DNA of 33,913 nucleotides, from the NCBI GenBank assembly GCA_902782445.1, contig CACZNC010000052.1, positions 1 through 33,913 on the forward strand, given 5' to 3'. Shown here piece after piece: positions 1 through 9,067 of the stretch. Position 1 is the first letter of the stretch. Each line of letters starts with the position of its first letter. The notes below the pieces were generated by a model. That model was given only the letters and a program-made list of their open reading frames with translations, did not search any database and had not been told where the DNA came from. The translations under genes and the position numbers were made by a program. This stretch comes from an uncultured Ruminococcus sp. (lineage in GTDB: Bacteria; Bacillota; Clostridia; Oscillospirales; CAG-272).

Positions 1-129
1 ATCTTTCGCTCTAATTACTCAGAGCATCATTAAATTCAAAAGAATTTTCAGAGTCTTTCGTACATCGTTGTTGTTCAATTTTCAATGAGCCATCCGCTGT
101 GCCCGCTCGCTTCCGTTTGCGTGACAGCT
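1..129 (-). other. rRNA operon leader (gene lies beyond the left edge)
   Basis: Read leftward, this stretch follows two strong tandem promoters and contains the string CATTGAAAATTGAACAAC (near 77-94), which resembles the TTGAAAA-CTGAAC-type antitermination/processing sequence found in Bacillota rRNA leaders and spacers. It has no open reading frame of note and is more AT-rich than the genes to its right. I infer that a 16S rRNA gene begins just outside the window on the minus strand. No mature rRNA sequence is visible, so the assignment rests on the promoter pair and the leader motif. Confidence 0.6.
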
Positions 130-134
130 TGTTT

Positions 135-163
135 ATCTTATCACAAAGACATCCGTTTGTCAA
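135..163 (-). promoter_or_regulatory. rRNA-type promoter P2
   Basis: On the minus strand TTGACA (158-163) is followed after 17 bases by TAAGAT (135-140). An A/T-rich tract (GTTGAAAAACTTTTGG, about 172-187) lies just upstream of the -35 box in the position of an UP element. Perfect -35 box, ideal spacing and a second promoter 101 bases upstream are typical of rrn operons. Confidence 0.75.
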
Positions 164-235
164 GAGGGTTTCCAAAAGTTTTTCAACTTTTTTCTGCCCT
201 GCCTGACCTCACGTCCCCTCCGTGACAGCCCCGCT

Positions 236-264
236 ATTCTAGCACTTCTTTTCCCTCTTGTCAA
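236..264 (-). promoter_or_regulatory. rRNA-type promoter P1
   Basis: Minus-strand TTGACA (259-264), 17-base spacer, TAGAAT (236-241). It lies exactly 101 bases upstream of the similar promoter P2 and points the same way, leftward out of the window. Confidence 0.7.
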
Positions 265-349
265 CCCCTTTTCCGAAGTTTTTCGGGGGGTTCGTTTCTT
301 TCCGCGTTCCGCATGAATAATAGCCAAAAATCATGGCGATCCTTTGTCT

Positions 350-1030
350 ATGTTGACGATCGTTTTTCGCACCGTATTTCTGTATTTCCTGCTGCTTCTC
401 GTGATCCGGCTGATGGGCAAGCGGCAGATCGGTGAGCTCCAGACTTCCGAATTCATCATCACCGTCCTGCTCTCCGAGATCGCCTCGGCTCCTGTCACGA
501 ACCCGGACAAGCCCCTTCTGACCGCCGTCGTGCCCGTTCTCGTCCTGCTGATTCTCGAACTCTCCGTCTCCACTGCCCTGCTCCACTCCAATTTCCTGAA
601 ACGCGTCTTTTACGGGGCTCCGTCCATGGTGATCGCGCGGGGAAAGATCGACATCCGGGAAATGCGGAAAAACCGGATGGAGATCGACGAACTGCTCTCC
701 GAACTCCGTCTGAGCGGATATTCCGATCCCTCCGACGTGGAATACGCCATTCTCGAGGACAACGGGCGGCTCTCGGTCTTCCCTTCCGCGAACAAATCCC
801 CCCTCACCCCGGAGGACATGAATCTGAAAAAGCAGGAGAGCGGGATCGCCCACGTCTGCCTGCTGGACGGAAAGATCCTCGAAACCAATCTCTCCCTCGC
901 CGGATGGACGCGGAAGCAGCTCCGCGACGAACTGAAAAGCCGAGGCCTGACCCCCGCCGACGTTTTCGTTCTGACGGTGGACGACGCGGGAAAGGTCACC
1001 TGCGTGAAAAAGGAGGACGCCTCCCGCTGA
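350..1030 (+). CDS. YetF/DUF421 family membrane protein
   Basis: A 226-residue protein of the DUF421 (YetF) family. The N-terminal ~80 residues hold hydrophobic segments and the family signature around MGKRQIGELQTSEF; the remainder is a soluble domain starting near YGAPSMVIARGK with the conserved pattern (I)DELLSELR...GYSDPSDVEYAILEDNGRLSV. Members are membrane proteins of uncertain function; in Bacillus spores related proteins (YetF, YdfS) have been described as spore membrane components. The ATG at 350 is preferred; an in-frame TTG lies two codons earlier and neither has a clear Shine-Dalgarno. A stop at 314 closes the frame upstream. It is divergent from the rRNA promoters and convergent with the next gene (32-base gap, no strong terminator seen). 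Family call is firm; physiological role is not. Confidence 0.85.
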   Translation: MLTIVFRTVFLYFLLLLVIRLMGKRQIGELQTSEFIITVLLSEIASAPVTNPDKPLLTAVVPVLVLLILELSVSTALLHSNFLKRVFYGAPSMVIARGKIDIREMRKNRMEIDELLSELRLSGYSDPSDVEYAILEDNGRLSVFPSANKSPLTPEDMNLKKQESGIAHVCLLDGKILETNLSLAGWTRKQLRDELKSRGLTPADVFVLTVDDAGKVTCVKKEDASR

Positions 1031-1062
1031 GAAGACTGTCCTCCGGTTTTTATATCGGACTC

Positions 1063-3672
1063 TCACATGAACTCGGTCTCGCCGTCCGCGAGGAGCAGTT
1101 TCCGGCGCGTGATGACGTGCCAGCCGCGTTCCCCGGGGAGTCCGGTTTCCCGCTCCACCGCCTGCGCGATGTATTCGGGATTGAGATAGTTTTCCTGCTC
1201 CGCCGAAGTGACGGCCGTGACGGTCAGCCGGTCTCCTTCCGCTTCCACGCGGAGAGATTGGATGTACGTCGTGATATCGACCTCACGCTCGCCGCTCTTC
1301 GACCGCTTCGACATGACGACCGGGGACCGGAAGAGCTCTTCGATCCGCGCGGGCATGTCGGGATCCGTCTCCACCCCGTGCCATTCGATCGCGTTCTCCG
1401 CCCACTTCGCCTCCGTGAGTTTGGCCTTCTGCTCGTAGACCTCCGTGACCTCCACGCCGTTCGGCATCACCGCCCGCAGACGTTCGAGGATCTCCGCGTT
1501 CGACACGGCTTTCATCAGGCGGATATCGAGCACCTCCCGCTCGCCGCCGCAGCCGACGGACAGGGGCGTGCCGAACACCAGCTTCGGCTTCGGATTGAAT
1601 CCTTCCGAATAATATACGGGCAGACCCGAGCGGACGATGGCGCGCATGACGGTTTTCGCCATGTCGAGATGGGAGATGTACAGCATCGCTCCGAATTTGC
1701 GGAACCGGATGCGGATCTGTCTGGCCGGTTTCGGTCCCGCTTTCGCCTCCGCCGGATTGCGCTTCGGCCGCTCTTTATCCGAGGTGATCTTCCCCGCGCT
1801 GTCGGAACTCTCGGGATGGCCGGGGCAGAAGCGGCAGTACTGTTTGTCCACCAGCCGGTTGACGCCGCAGCCCGAGCATTTCTCCCGGCAGGAGGGGGTG
1901 GCGAGGGCTTTTTGCGCTTTGTGCCGTTCGGAAAGGAGGAAGGATTTCTCCACGCCGCAGGAAATCATATCCCAGGGCAGGATCTCGTCGTCCGGGATGG
2001 TGCGGTTGGCGTAGAAAGCGGGATCGATCCCCGCCGCCGCGAAAATATCCATCCAGCCGTCGTAGTCGAAGCAGTCCTCCCACGCGTCGAAGCGCACGTG
2101 ACGGCGGACGGCCTCCTCCAGCGCGCGTCCCAGTCTCCGGTCCCCCCGGGCGAACACCGCTTCGATCCTCGAAACCGTAGCGTCGTGGTAATTGTAGCGC
2201 ACCTTCCGGTCGGTGATCTTCGAGGAGAGGAAGGCCTGCTTGTCCGCCAGCTCCTCCGGCAGATTCTGACGCTCCCACTGGAAAGGCGTGTGCGGCTTCG
2301 GGATGAAGCAGGCGACGGACAGGGTGACCTGGGGCTGGCGGGCGCGGTTGCGGTTCGGCGTGCGGTAGTATTCGTCCACCACGTGCGTGGCAAGTTCCGC
2401 GATCCCGGCGATATCCTCGTAAGTTTCCCCAGGCAGGCCGTCCATGAAATAGAGCTTGATCTGGTTCTTCCCGGCTTCGTAGGCGACGCGGCAGGCCCGG
2501 AGGATCTCCTCCTCGGTGATGTTCTTGTTGATGACGTCCCGCATCCGCGGCGTGCCCGCTTCCGGGGCGAAGGTGAGGGTGCTCGTGCGGACGGAGGAGA
2601 TCTTGTCCATCAGTTCCTTCGTGAAGCTGTCGGCCCGCATGGAGGGGAGGGAGAGATTCACCATCGCGTCGTCGGTCCAGTCGAGGAGAAGATCGGTCAG
2701 TTCGCTGATTTTCGTGTAGTCCGAAATCGACAGGGAGGAGAGCGAGATCTCGTCGTAGCCGGAATTGGCGATCATGGTCTTCGCGATGCAGTCGAGGGTT
2801 TCCGGCGCCTTTTCGCGGACGGGACGGCAGACCATCCCCGCCTGGCAGAACCGGCATCCGCGGGTGCACCCCCGCACCACCTCCACGGTCACCCGGTCGT
2901 GGACGGTCTCGATGTTCGGCATGACGGGATTCAGGGGGACATAGCACTTGTCGAAGTCCTCCACCACGCGCTTGACGACCACGGCGGGGACCCGGCTGTA
3001 CGCGGGCTCGATCCCGGCGACCGTTCCGTCCTCATGATAGGAAATATCATATAAGGAGGGCACATAGAATCCTTTCAGCTCCGTCGCGGCGCGGAACAGG
3101 AAATCTTTTTTCGTATAGGTCCCGTTCTCCTTCATTTCGAGCCAGAGGCGGGCCAGTTCGGGCAGAGCTTCTTCCCCTTCCCCGATGGAGAAAATGTCGA
3201 CAAAATCCGACACCGGCTCGGGGTTGTAGGCGCAGGGACCGCCCGCCAGCACCACGGGAAAGTCCTCCCCCCGTTCGTCCCGGCGGATGGGGATGCCGGC
3301 GAGATCGAGCATATTGAGCATCGTCGTGTAGCAGAGCTCGTACTGCATGGTGAACGCGACCATGTCGAATTCCCCGACGCCGTCGCCGCTCTCGTGGGTG
3401 AAGAGGGGGATGGAGCGCTTCCGCATTTCCTCCTCCATGTCGATCCAGGGCGCGTAGACCCGTTCGCACCACACTCCCTCCACCGCGTTGAAGCAGTCCA
3501 CCAAGATCCGCATCCCGAGGTTGGACATGCCGATCTCGTAGGTGTCCGGGTAGCAGAAAGCGATCCGCATCTTCACGTCGGCGAGGTCCTTGTACACGCT
3601 GTTCGTCTCGCCGCCGGTATACCTTCCGGGCTTCTGCACGTTTGCGATAAAGCTCCGCAGTTCTTCTCTCAT
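1063..3672 (-). CDS. TIGR03960-type radical SAM protein fused to DUF2344 (TIGR03936) domain
   Basis: An 869-residue two-part protein. Residues about 1-240 resemble the cobalamin-binding-like N-terminal region of TIGR03960 proteins (MRIAFCYPDTYEIGMSNLGMR). The radical SAM core starts at CTRGCRFC, giving the 4Fe-4S ligands C269, C273 and C276 in a C-x3-C-x2-C pattern. A cysteine cluster (C595, C599, C602, C613, C616) follows and could bind metal. From about 652 the DUF2344 domain begins (IRIRFRKFGAMLYISHLDM) and runs to the end. In many Clostridia the two parts are fused like this and sit beside ribonuclease G and the rplU-rpmA genes; those neighbours are absent here. Its substrate is not known; an RNA- or ribosome-linked role is only an inference from the usual context. 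Start has AAAGGA upstream. Confidence 0.9.
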   Translation of the reverse strand: MREELRSFIANVQKPGRYTGGETNSVYKDLADVKMRIAFCYPDTYEIGMSNLGMRILVDCFNAVEGVWCERVYAPWIDMEEEMRKRSIPLFTHESGDGVGEFDMVAFTMQYELCYTTMLNMLDLAGIPIRRDERGEDFPVVLAGGPCAYNPEPVSDFVDIFSIGEGEEALPELARLWLEMKENGTYTKKDFLFRAATELKGFYVPSLYDISYHEDGTVAGIEPAYSRVPAVVVKRVVEDFDKCYVPLNPVMPNIETVHDRVTVEVVRGCTRGCRFCQAGMVCRPVREKAPETLDCIAKTMIANSGYDEISLSSLSISDYTKISELTDLLLDWTDDAMVNLSLPSMRADSFTKELMDKISSVRTSTLTFAPEAGTPRMRDVINKNITEEEILRACRVAYEAGKNQIKLYFMDGLPGETYEDIAGIAELATHVVDEYYRTPNRNRARQPQVTLSVACFIPKPHTPFQWERQNLPEELADKQAFLSSKITDRKVRYNYHDATVSRIEAVFARGDRRLGRALEEAVRRHVRFDAWEDCFDYDGWMDIFAAAGIDPAFYANRTIPDDEILPWDMISCGVEKSFLLSERHKAQKALATPSCREKCSGCGVNRLVDKQYCRFCPGHPESSDSAGKITSDKERPKRNPAEAKAGPKPARQIRIRFRKFGAMLYISHLDMAKTVMRAIVRSGLPVYYSEGFNPKPKLVFGTPLSVGCGGEREVLDIRLMKAVSNAEILERLRAVMPNGVEVTEVYEQKAKLTEAKWAENAIEWHGVETDPDMPARIEELFRSPVVMSKRSKSGEREVDITTYIQSLRVEAEGDRLTVTAVTSAEQENYLNPEYIAQAVERETGLPGERGWHVITRRKLLLADGETEFM

Positions 3673-3707
3673 TGTCCCGATCCTTTTCCCTGTTGGTATT
3701 CCCCTCC

Positions 3708-3736
3708 ATTATACCCGATCTTCTCCCCGTTGTCAA
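3708..3736 (-). promoter_or_regulatory. SigA-type promoter of the radical SAM gene
   Basis: Minus-strand TTGACA (3731-3736), 17-base spacer, TATAAT (3708-3713): a full consensus match, about 36 bases upstream of the start codon and downstream of the neighbour's terminator. Confidence 0.85.
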
Positions 3737-3765
3737 GGAAGGAACAAAAACCGGGCCGAGGACGC

Positions 3766-3808
3766 AAAAAACCGGGTCCCCGTACTCACAAAGGAGGCGG
3801 AGACCCGG
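3766..3808 (-). terminator. Rho-independent terminator of the pseudo-P-type ATPase gene
   Basis: On the minus strand a 10-pair stem, CCGGGTCTCC with GGGGACCCGG (one T-G pair), is followed directly by TTTTTT (plus-strand A run 3766-3771). It begins 18 bases after the stop codon of the gene ending at 3826. Confidence 0.85.
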
Positions 3809-3825
3809 AGATTCGGATCCGTTTA

Positions 3826-6800
3826 TTACCGGATGAACACGCGCGAGGTGATCATCGTGGGGATCAGCCAGACGAACTGGTACAGGGTGACGAGCAGGGA
3901 GTTCATGCCTCCGAGCAGATCCGCAAGCTCGAGGATCACGACGATGGCCGTGGTGATGAGGACCGCCAGCACGCTCAGCGCGATATGGGTCTTCTTGGTT
4001 CTCAGCACCTTGCCGCAGTAGGCGATCACCTGGAGCAGGGATTTCTGCTGTCCGCAGGTCACAAGTCCCGAATCGACCTTCGCCTCGTAGGGCACGACCT
4101 CGTCGAGGTTGGCGTAGCGGACGATCTTGAGCGGCATCTTCTTCGTGCTCAGCTTCTTCGCCACCATCGCCTCGCTGATGTTCGGGTCGAAGGTCCGGAC
4201 GCAGGCGTAGAGCCCGTTGCCGGAGAACTGCTTGAGGATGGTGTCGATGTCGGAGTCCATTTCGTACTTGATGTACATCTTGGCGACGAGCTTGTTCTCC
4301 CGGAACATGTACATGATGGAGAGCTCGTCGGAGAAGTCCACGTCGTCCTCGGCCGCTTCGTCGTCGATCACGAATCCGCGGCTTCTGAGCTTTTCGCATC
4401 CGCCGAAGATGATGTTCACGCCGTCGACCTGAGTCGCGAGGAAGTCGTCCTCGGTCTCGAAGATCTTGACGTTGTTCGAAGTCCCGAGGTCCTTCGTGAC
4501 GTCCTCGAACACATCCTGAAGCGGGCCGCCCGCGCAGGCGAACACCGAGGAGGCGTAGTAGAGGACCCGGTCGATCCGCGCGTTGTTGTAGATCCGCACG
4601 TTCTGGACCTTCACGGAATAGGACGGGAAGACGTTCTTGTCGTCAAAGCTGATGATGGAGGCGTTGGAGTACTCCTCGAGGGAGGTCTCGCCGATGATGG
4701 CGCTGTCGTAGTCCTTTGCCGTGACGTTTGCCCGGTAGAAGGGATACGAGAAGGAGATGAACACGGAGAGCGGGGCGAGCATCAGGAGGGATCCGTAGAT
4801 GGATCTCGCCACGTCGGAACCCGAACCGCCGCGCACCCGGTCGATGATGCCGATCACGAGGGAGAGCAGGACGGCCGCGCCCATCACGAACATCATGAAG
4901 GTGCCGGTGGTCTGGTCGGGCTTCTGCAGGCGGGCGAAGAATCCGTCGATGAAGTCGGTCTTCTCGATCTTCATGACGTCGCAGGCGTCCTCGGCTTCGG
5001 CGAAAGCCTTGGTCTCGAGCTCGGACTCGTCGTCCTTCAGTCGGCGCACGATGTGCTTGGTCTTTTTCGAGGAGATGATGCGGAAATTCATCATTTCGCG
5101 CTTGTTCCGGTAGACCGCGCTGATGAGGGTCATGAAGCAGGCGAGGCCGACGACGTAGTTGAACATCACGGGCTCTTCCGGCGAAACGGTCACGCGGCCG
5201 ATCACGGCAGAGTAGAGGATCCCGGCGACGGCCAGCAGAGCGGTCATGCTCTCGGGCTTCGGGCACCCGGTGAAGATAGCCCGGACGCCGTCGTAGATCT
5301 CGTCAAAGGCGCAGAGGCAGCAGAAGAGCATGAGCTGGAGGCTGACCATCGCGTAGACCGTGGGGTAGACGCGGGGATCGAGCACGCCGCCGAACTGCAT
5401 ACCGGTCCCGGTGACGAGCTTCGTGACGGGTTCGATGTTTTCAAAGAGGAAGAGCAGGACGCCGAACACCACGCACAGGATCAGGCGGATGAACAGCGAG
5501 AGCGAACGGTTGCGGTACTCCTTGCGGATGGCCGGGATCTGGGTCCGGTCGACGAATTCGGGGCGGTCGAGGCGGACGACGGTCTCCCGGTTCTGATGCT
5601 TCGCGGCCAGTTTGTCGCCGAACGCGCTGGCCTTGCCGGTCTTCTTGGAATCCCCGTCGTCGAGGTCGAAGGCCACCATCAGATTGATGTCCGTGGGATC
5701 GAATTCCTCGTCCTCGTAGGGCTTGTCGGGCTTCTGCCACGTGCCGGATCCGGCGTTGTCCCCCGCGGCCTTTTCACTGGCGGCGAGGTAGGTTTCGAGA
5801 TCTTCGAGGGAGGAATCCGCGGTGACGGCCGGGATCTCGCCCGACGCGCCGCCGTCGAATGCCGCCACGTCCGGGATCGCTTCTCCGGCGTCCGGGGTCC
5901 CGGCGGGTTTCGTCGCGTCTTCCGCGGGAGTCTCAGCCGGGGCGGGTTCTTCATTCCCGTATGCGGATGCATCGAAATCGTGTTCCCTGCGGTCTTCGGC
6001 GAGGGTTTCGGCTGCCCAGGCGAGCAGTTCCTCGTCCGTCAGATTGGCGGCGGACCGCTTCGACTGACGCACGAAGGGCAGTTCTCCCTTCTTCCGGGGA
6101 GCGGGCGTTTCGGGCTTCGCTTCGGCGGCGGGAGCGGGTTCCTGGGGCGCGGACGGGATCGTCTCGGCGGGGATTTCGGGTTCCGCGGGCGCCGCTTCTT
6201 CCGGGGGCAACTCTGCCGCGGGTGTTTCCGTCGGGGGCGTTTCCGCGTTCACATCGGATTCGGCGAGAGCGGCGGACGCTTCGGCGGCGATCTCCTCGTA
6301 CTTGCCGGATTCGAATCCGTCGGCGGGAGTTTCCTCGACGGCGTCGGGCGCGGGTTCTCCGAGATCCGGGGTTCCTTCCAGGGATCCTCCGACTTCGCGC
6401 CAGAGAGCGTCCACGGCGTCCTCGATCGAATCGGAGGGGGCGGAACCGTCCTGCGGGGCGGAAGCTTCGGGGGCCGGTCCTTCCGCGGCAGCTCTGCGCT
6501 TGCCGAACATGGCGGCGGTCGCTTCGGCGATCAGGGCGTCGGTATCGTCTTCCGCGTCGTCAACGGCGGGGACTTCGGACGGATAGGGCTCGAAAACGGG
6601 TTCCGCGGCCGCGTCGGCGGGTCCCTCCGCATATACGGGCGGTTCAGTCGGGACAGGTTCGGCAGTCGGAGCGTTTTCCGCCGGGATCCCATCCTGGATC
6701 AGGCCGTCGTCCGGGAGGAATTCGTCGTCCGATACCGGGATCGGCTTCGGCTTCTTGTTGCGCCGGAACAGGGAGAATTTCTTCTTCTGGGGCTTGACCT

Positions 6801-7938
6801 CGCCGAAGAGGCCCAGGACCTGTTCGTCCGTCATTTCCTCTCCGACGGGCTTGTTCGTCTTTCCGTAAACCGCTTCTTCGGCCTCTCCCAGATCGTCCTT
6901 GAAGTCGATGCGGTCGTCCTCGCCGATCCGGTCGGTGGTGTCGGACACGGTGAACGCGCCGCCGTCGGGGGACTCAGTGGAATCGCCCCGGTCGAATTCG
7001 TATTCCTGAATGAGGTCTTCCGAGCGGCGTCCCGCGGATGGATCGGGCTTCTCCGCCACGGGGACCTGGAAATCGCTCCCCTGTGATCCTTCATCGGCGG
7101 GATAGGCAAACGCGGAATCGAGGGCGGACATGAGAGCCTCGTCGCTCAGTCCCTGTTCGGCCTGCCGGTTCTCCTCTTCCTCGACGGTCCTGCGGATCTT
7201 CGAGAAGACACTGTCCCCGGCAGGTTCGGATCCGGGCTCGTCCTCCGCCATCGCTTCCGATTCGGAGGAGGCAAGGATCCGGGAGAACAGACCGGAAGTC
7301 CCGGTGTCCTCGGCAGCCGCTTCGGGTTCCGGTCCCGCATCCGGCTCATCGTCGGACGTCATGGCCGCGGCCCAGCGATCCGCGAGGGAGGGAGCGTCAC
7401 CGGACTTGGGTTCCGGCTGTACAGGCTGTGCCGGCTGTGCCAACTGCTCCGGCTGTTCCGGTTTTTCGTCCGCCCAAACCGCTGCGGGAGTCCTGTTCTC
7501 TTCCGTGTGCTCCGCGAGGAGGGAGGCAAGAGGATCGCTGTCCGTTCCGGTCCGATCCTGCTCCTCTTCCCCGCCGCCGGATTTTCCGCTCAGGAGATCG
7601 ACGGTTTCGTCTTCCTCTCCGGTGTCCGACGCGTCGAGCAAACCCGGGGAGTTCTCGTCTCCGAGGCCGCGCAGGAGGCTCGAGAGGTCGGTGCTGTCGT
7701 CGGCCTGCTCCGGTTCGGAGTCCGGAAGGCGCAACTCGTCCCCGTCTTTTCCGTCGCTCTCGTTCTGATATTCGGGCATGTATTTTTTTAAGAGCTCGTT
7801 GATATCCAGATCGCTGTCGGATTCCTGACTGTCGGGGGAGGTCAAATCGATGGCGTCGTCCGGGAGCCGGGAGGTCTTATCCTGACTGTCCTTCCCGGGC
7901 AGAATGTGAAAACCCTTCTTCTTTTTATTCTTCGCCAT
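3826..7938 (-). CDS. Large membrane protein with degenerate P-type ATPase core and long acidic N-terminal region
   Basis: A 1370-residue protein. Residues 1 to about 800 are low complexity, rich in Glu, Asp, Ala and Pro with basic patches (KNKKKK at the N terminus, FRRNKKPK further on), and look disordered. The remainder resembles the core of a P-type (P1B-like) ATPase. It has paired hydrophobic segments near 806-833 and 850-915, with PKPESMTALLAVAGILYSAV where metal ATPases have their MDTLVALG-like helix. ASIISFDDKNVFPSYSVKV stands where DKTGTLT is expected (D1099, D1100), and ACVRTFDPNISEAMVAKKL where the TGDN motif is expected (D1251). Paired C-terminal helices follow. The catalytic motifs are therefore altered, so pumping is unlikely; a scaffold or sensor role is inference. 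The ATG at 7938 is chosen because the longer frame runs into rlmB; AAAGGAT lies just upstream. It lies 79 bases after rlmB, probably co-transcribed. Confidence 0.6.
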   Translation of the reverse strand: MAKNKKKKGFHILPGKDSQDKTSRLPDDAIDLTSPDSQESDSDLDINELLKKYMPEYQNESDGKDGDELRLPDSEPEQADDSTDLSSLLRGLGDENSPGLLDASDTGEEDETVDLLSGKSGGGEEEQDRTGTDSDPLASLLAEHTEENRTPAAVWADEKPEQPEQLAQPAQPVQPEPKSGDAPSLADRWAAAMTSDDEPDAGPEPEAAAEDTGTSGLFSRILASSESEAMAEDEPGSEPAGDSVFSKIRRTVEEEENRQAEQGLSDEALMSALDSAFAYPADEGSQGSDFQVPVAEKPDPSAGRRSEDLIQEYEFDRGDSTESPDGGAFTVSDTTDRIGEDDRIDFKDDLGEAEEAVYGKTNKPVGEEMTDEQVLGLFGEVKPQKKKFSLFRRNKKPKPIPVSDDEFLPDDGLIQDGIPAENAPTAEPVPTEPPVYAEGPADAAAEPVFEPYPSEVPAVDDAEDDTDALIAEATAAMFGKRRAAAEGPAPEASAPQDGSAPSDSIEDAVDALWREVGGSLEGTPDLGEPAPDAVEETPADGFESGKYEEIAAEASAALAESDVNAETPPTETPAAELPPEEAAPAEPEIPAETIPSAPQEPAPAAEAKPETPAPRKKGELPFVRQSKRSAANLTDEELLAWAAETLAEDRREHDFDASAYGNEEPAPAETPAEDATKPAGTPDAGEAIPDVAAFDGGASGEIPAVTADSSLEDLETYLAASEKAAGDNAGSGTWQKPDKPYEDEEFDPTDINLMVAFDLDDGDSKKTGKASAFGDKLAAKHQNRETVVRLDRPEFVDRTQIPAIRKEYRNRSLSLFIRLILCVVFGVLLFLFENIEPVTKLVTGTGMQFGGVLDPRVYPTVYAMVSLQLMLFCCLCAFDEIYDGVRAIFTGCPKPESMTALLAVAGILYSAVIGRVTVSPEEPVMFNYVVGLACFMTLISAVYRNKREMMNFRIISSKKTKHIVRRLKDDESELETKAFAEAEDACDVMKIEKTDFIDGFFARLQKPDQTTGTFMMFVMGAAVLLSLVIGIIDRVRGGSGSDVARSIYGSLLMLAPLSVFISFSYPFYRANVTAKDYDSAIIGETSLEEYSNASIISFDDKNVFPSYSVKVQNVRIYNNARIDRVLYYASSVFACAGGPLQDVFEDVTKDLGTSNNVKIFETEDDFLATQVDGVNIIFGGCEKLRSRGFVIDDEAAEDDVDFSDELSIMYMFRENKLVAKMYIKYEMDSDIDTILKQFSGNGLYACVRTFDPNISEAMVAKKLSTKKMPLKIVRYANLDEVVPYEAKVDSGLVTCGQQKSLLQVIAYCGKVLRTKKTHIALSVLAVLITTAIVVILELADLLGGMNSLLVTLYQFVWLIPTMITSRVFIR

Positions 7939-8017
7939 ATCCTTTATCTCTGGCTCCTTTTCCCGCCGTGGGTCCGGGAGCCCATTGTCCTTTCGTCCTG
8001 AGTTCGGGGGCGCGCGT

Positions 8018-8884
8018 TCATTTCCCCGTCCGCTGCATCCTCGCGGCGTGACAGAGAAGAACGGAGGCCGCGGTCGACACATTCAAAGAATTCACATGGC
8101 CGTACATGGGGATGGACACGGTAAAATCACACCGTTCCCGCACGAGGCGGCTGACCCCGCTGTCCTCTCCTCCGAGCACGACGGCAGCGGGGAGATTCCA
8201 GTCGGTTTCAAAGAAATCCTGTCCGCCCGCCTCCGCCGCGAAGGTCCACACGCCGGCCTTTTTGAGCGCCTCGACGGTGTTCGCGATGTTTGCGACCTTG
8301 GCCACCGCCATGTAGTGGATCGCTCCGGCTGACGCGCGGGTCACGGCGGGAGTCAGTCCGCAGGCGCGCCGTTCGGGGATGATGACTCCGTGAGCTCCGG
8401 CACATTCCGCGCACCGGATCACCGCGCCGAGGTTGTGGGGGTCTTCGATCCCGTCGCAGACGACGATGAGGGGCTTTTCTCCCCGGTCTTCCGCGATCTT
8501 CAAAATGTCCTCCACCGTGGAGTACGCCTTCTCCGCGGCGACGGCGGCTATCCCCTGATGCTTTTCGCCCCCGGCCATCCGGCTGAGAGCTTCGTTCGTC
8601 GTGTCGATCACGGTGATGCCGGATTCCCGCGCTTCGGCGAGAATAGCCACGGCAGATCCTTCGACCTCCGCCGCGTAGATCTTGTCCACAGGGGCGCCGG
8701 ACCGGATCAGCTCCGCCACGGCGTTCCGGCCGACGACCAGATTCTCCGCCTTTTCCCTCGGCCCCGACGGGATGCGGGGTTTCCCGAATTCCTTCGGACG
8801 GGTTCCGGGGCCTGTGCGGTTTCTTCCGGGGGACGCGCTGTCAGCGGAAAAGCCCGGCGATTTTTTCTTTCTGTTCTTGTCCAT
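8018..8884 (-). CDS. rlmB: 23S rRNA 2'-O-methyltransferase, SpoU/TrmH family (RlmB type)
   Basis: A 288-residue SpoU-family methyltransferase. A basic tail of about 45 residues is followed by the substrate-binding domain (VVGRNAVAELI, 50-60) and the knotted SAM-binding domain. Motif 1 is DGIEDPHNLGAVIR (144-157, with N151), motif 2 LGGEDSGVSRL (237-247) and motif 3 IPMYGHVNSLNVSTAA (258-273). The family methylates ribose 2'-OH groups; RlmB of E. coli acts on G2251 of 23S rRNA. The two-domain layout fits RlmB, but paralogues with another RNA target cannot be excluded. The start has GGAGAGGA upstream and a strong extended -10 promoter. It is the first gene of a likely two-gene unit with the large membrane protein at 3826-7938. 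Confidence 0.9.
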   Translation of the reverse strand: MDKNRKKKSPGFSADSASPGRNRTGPGTRPKEFGKPRIPSGPREKAENLVVGRNAVAELIRSGAPVDKIYAAEVEGSAVAILAEARESGITVIDTTNEALSRMAGGEKHQGIAAVAAEKAYSTVEDILKIAEDRGEKPLIVVCDGIEDPHNLGAVIRCAECAGAHGVIIPERRACGLTPAVTRASAGAIHYMAVAKVANIANTVEALKKAGVWTFAAEAGGQDFFETDWNLPAAVVLGGEDSGVSRLVRERCDFTVSIPMYGHVNSLNVSTAASVLLCHAARMQRTGK

Positions 8885-8944
8885 GCAGTCCTCTCCGTCT
8901 TCCTCCGCGGGCAGAATTCGCCTTTATACCTTTTTATCTACTGT

Positions 8945-8973
8945 ATTATACCACACATTTTCCGGTTTGTACA
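8945..8973 (-). promoter_or_regulatory. Extended -10 promoter of rlmB
   Basis: Minus-strand TATAAT (8945-8950) preceded by TGG (extended -10), with TGTACA (8968-8973) 17 bases further upstream as a partial -35 box. It lies 60 bases before the rlmB start codon. Confidence 0.75.
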
Positions 8974-8991
8974 GAGATTTTTTTCAATTAA

Positions 8992-9023
8992 TAAAAAAAG
9001 ACGCGGAAATCGCGTCTCTTTTT
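8992..9023 (-). terminator. Bidirectional terminator after the zinc-ribbon gene
   Basis: A perfect 7-pair stem AGACGCG/CGCGTCT (8999-9005 and 9011-9017) with loop GAAAT, flanked by an A run on the left and a T run on the right, so it can end transcripts in both directions. It is 50 bases past the stop of the gene at 9068. Confidence 0.8.
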
Positions 9024-9067
9024 TGATGTTACGATGCCCGGTGTGAGCCTGTGCACGTCGTTTCCGA

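Noticed and set aside
904..3054. 716-codon open frame on the plus strand
   Set aside because: Antisense shadow of the radical SAM gene; Arg/Asp/His-rich composition and no ribosome site. GC-rich DNA gives such frames.
3394..7086. 1230-codon plus-strand open frame
   Set aside because: Antisense to the pseudo-P-type ATPase and the start of the radical SAM gene; repetitive Gly/Asp/Val/His composition typical of a mirror frame.
7939..8082. 48-codon N-terminal extension of the pseudo-P-type ATPase
   Set aside because: It overlaps the end of rlmB and lacks a ribosome site; ATG at 7938 has one.
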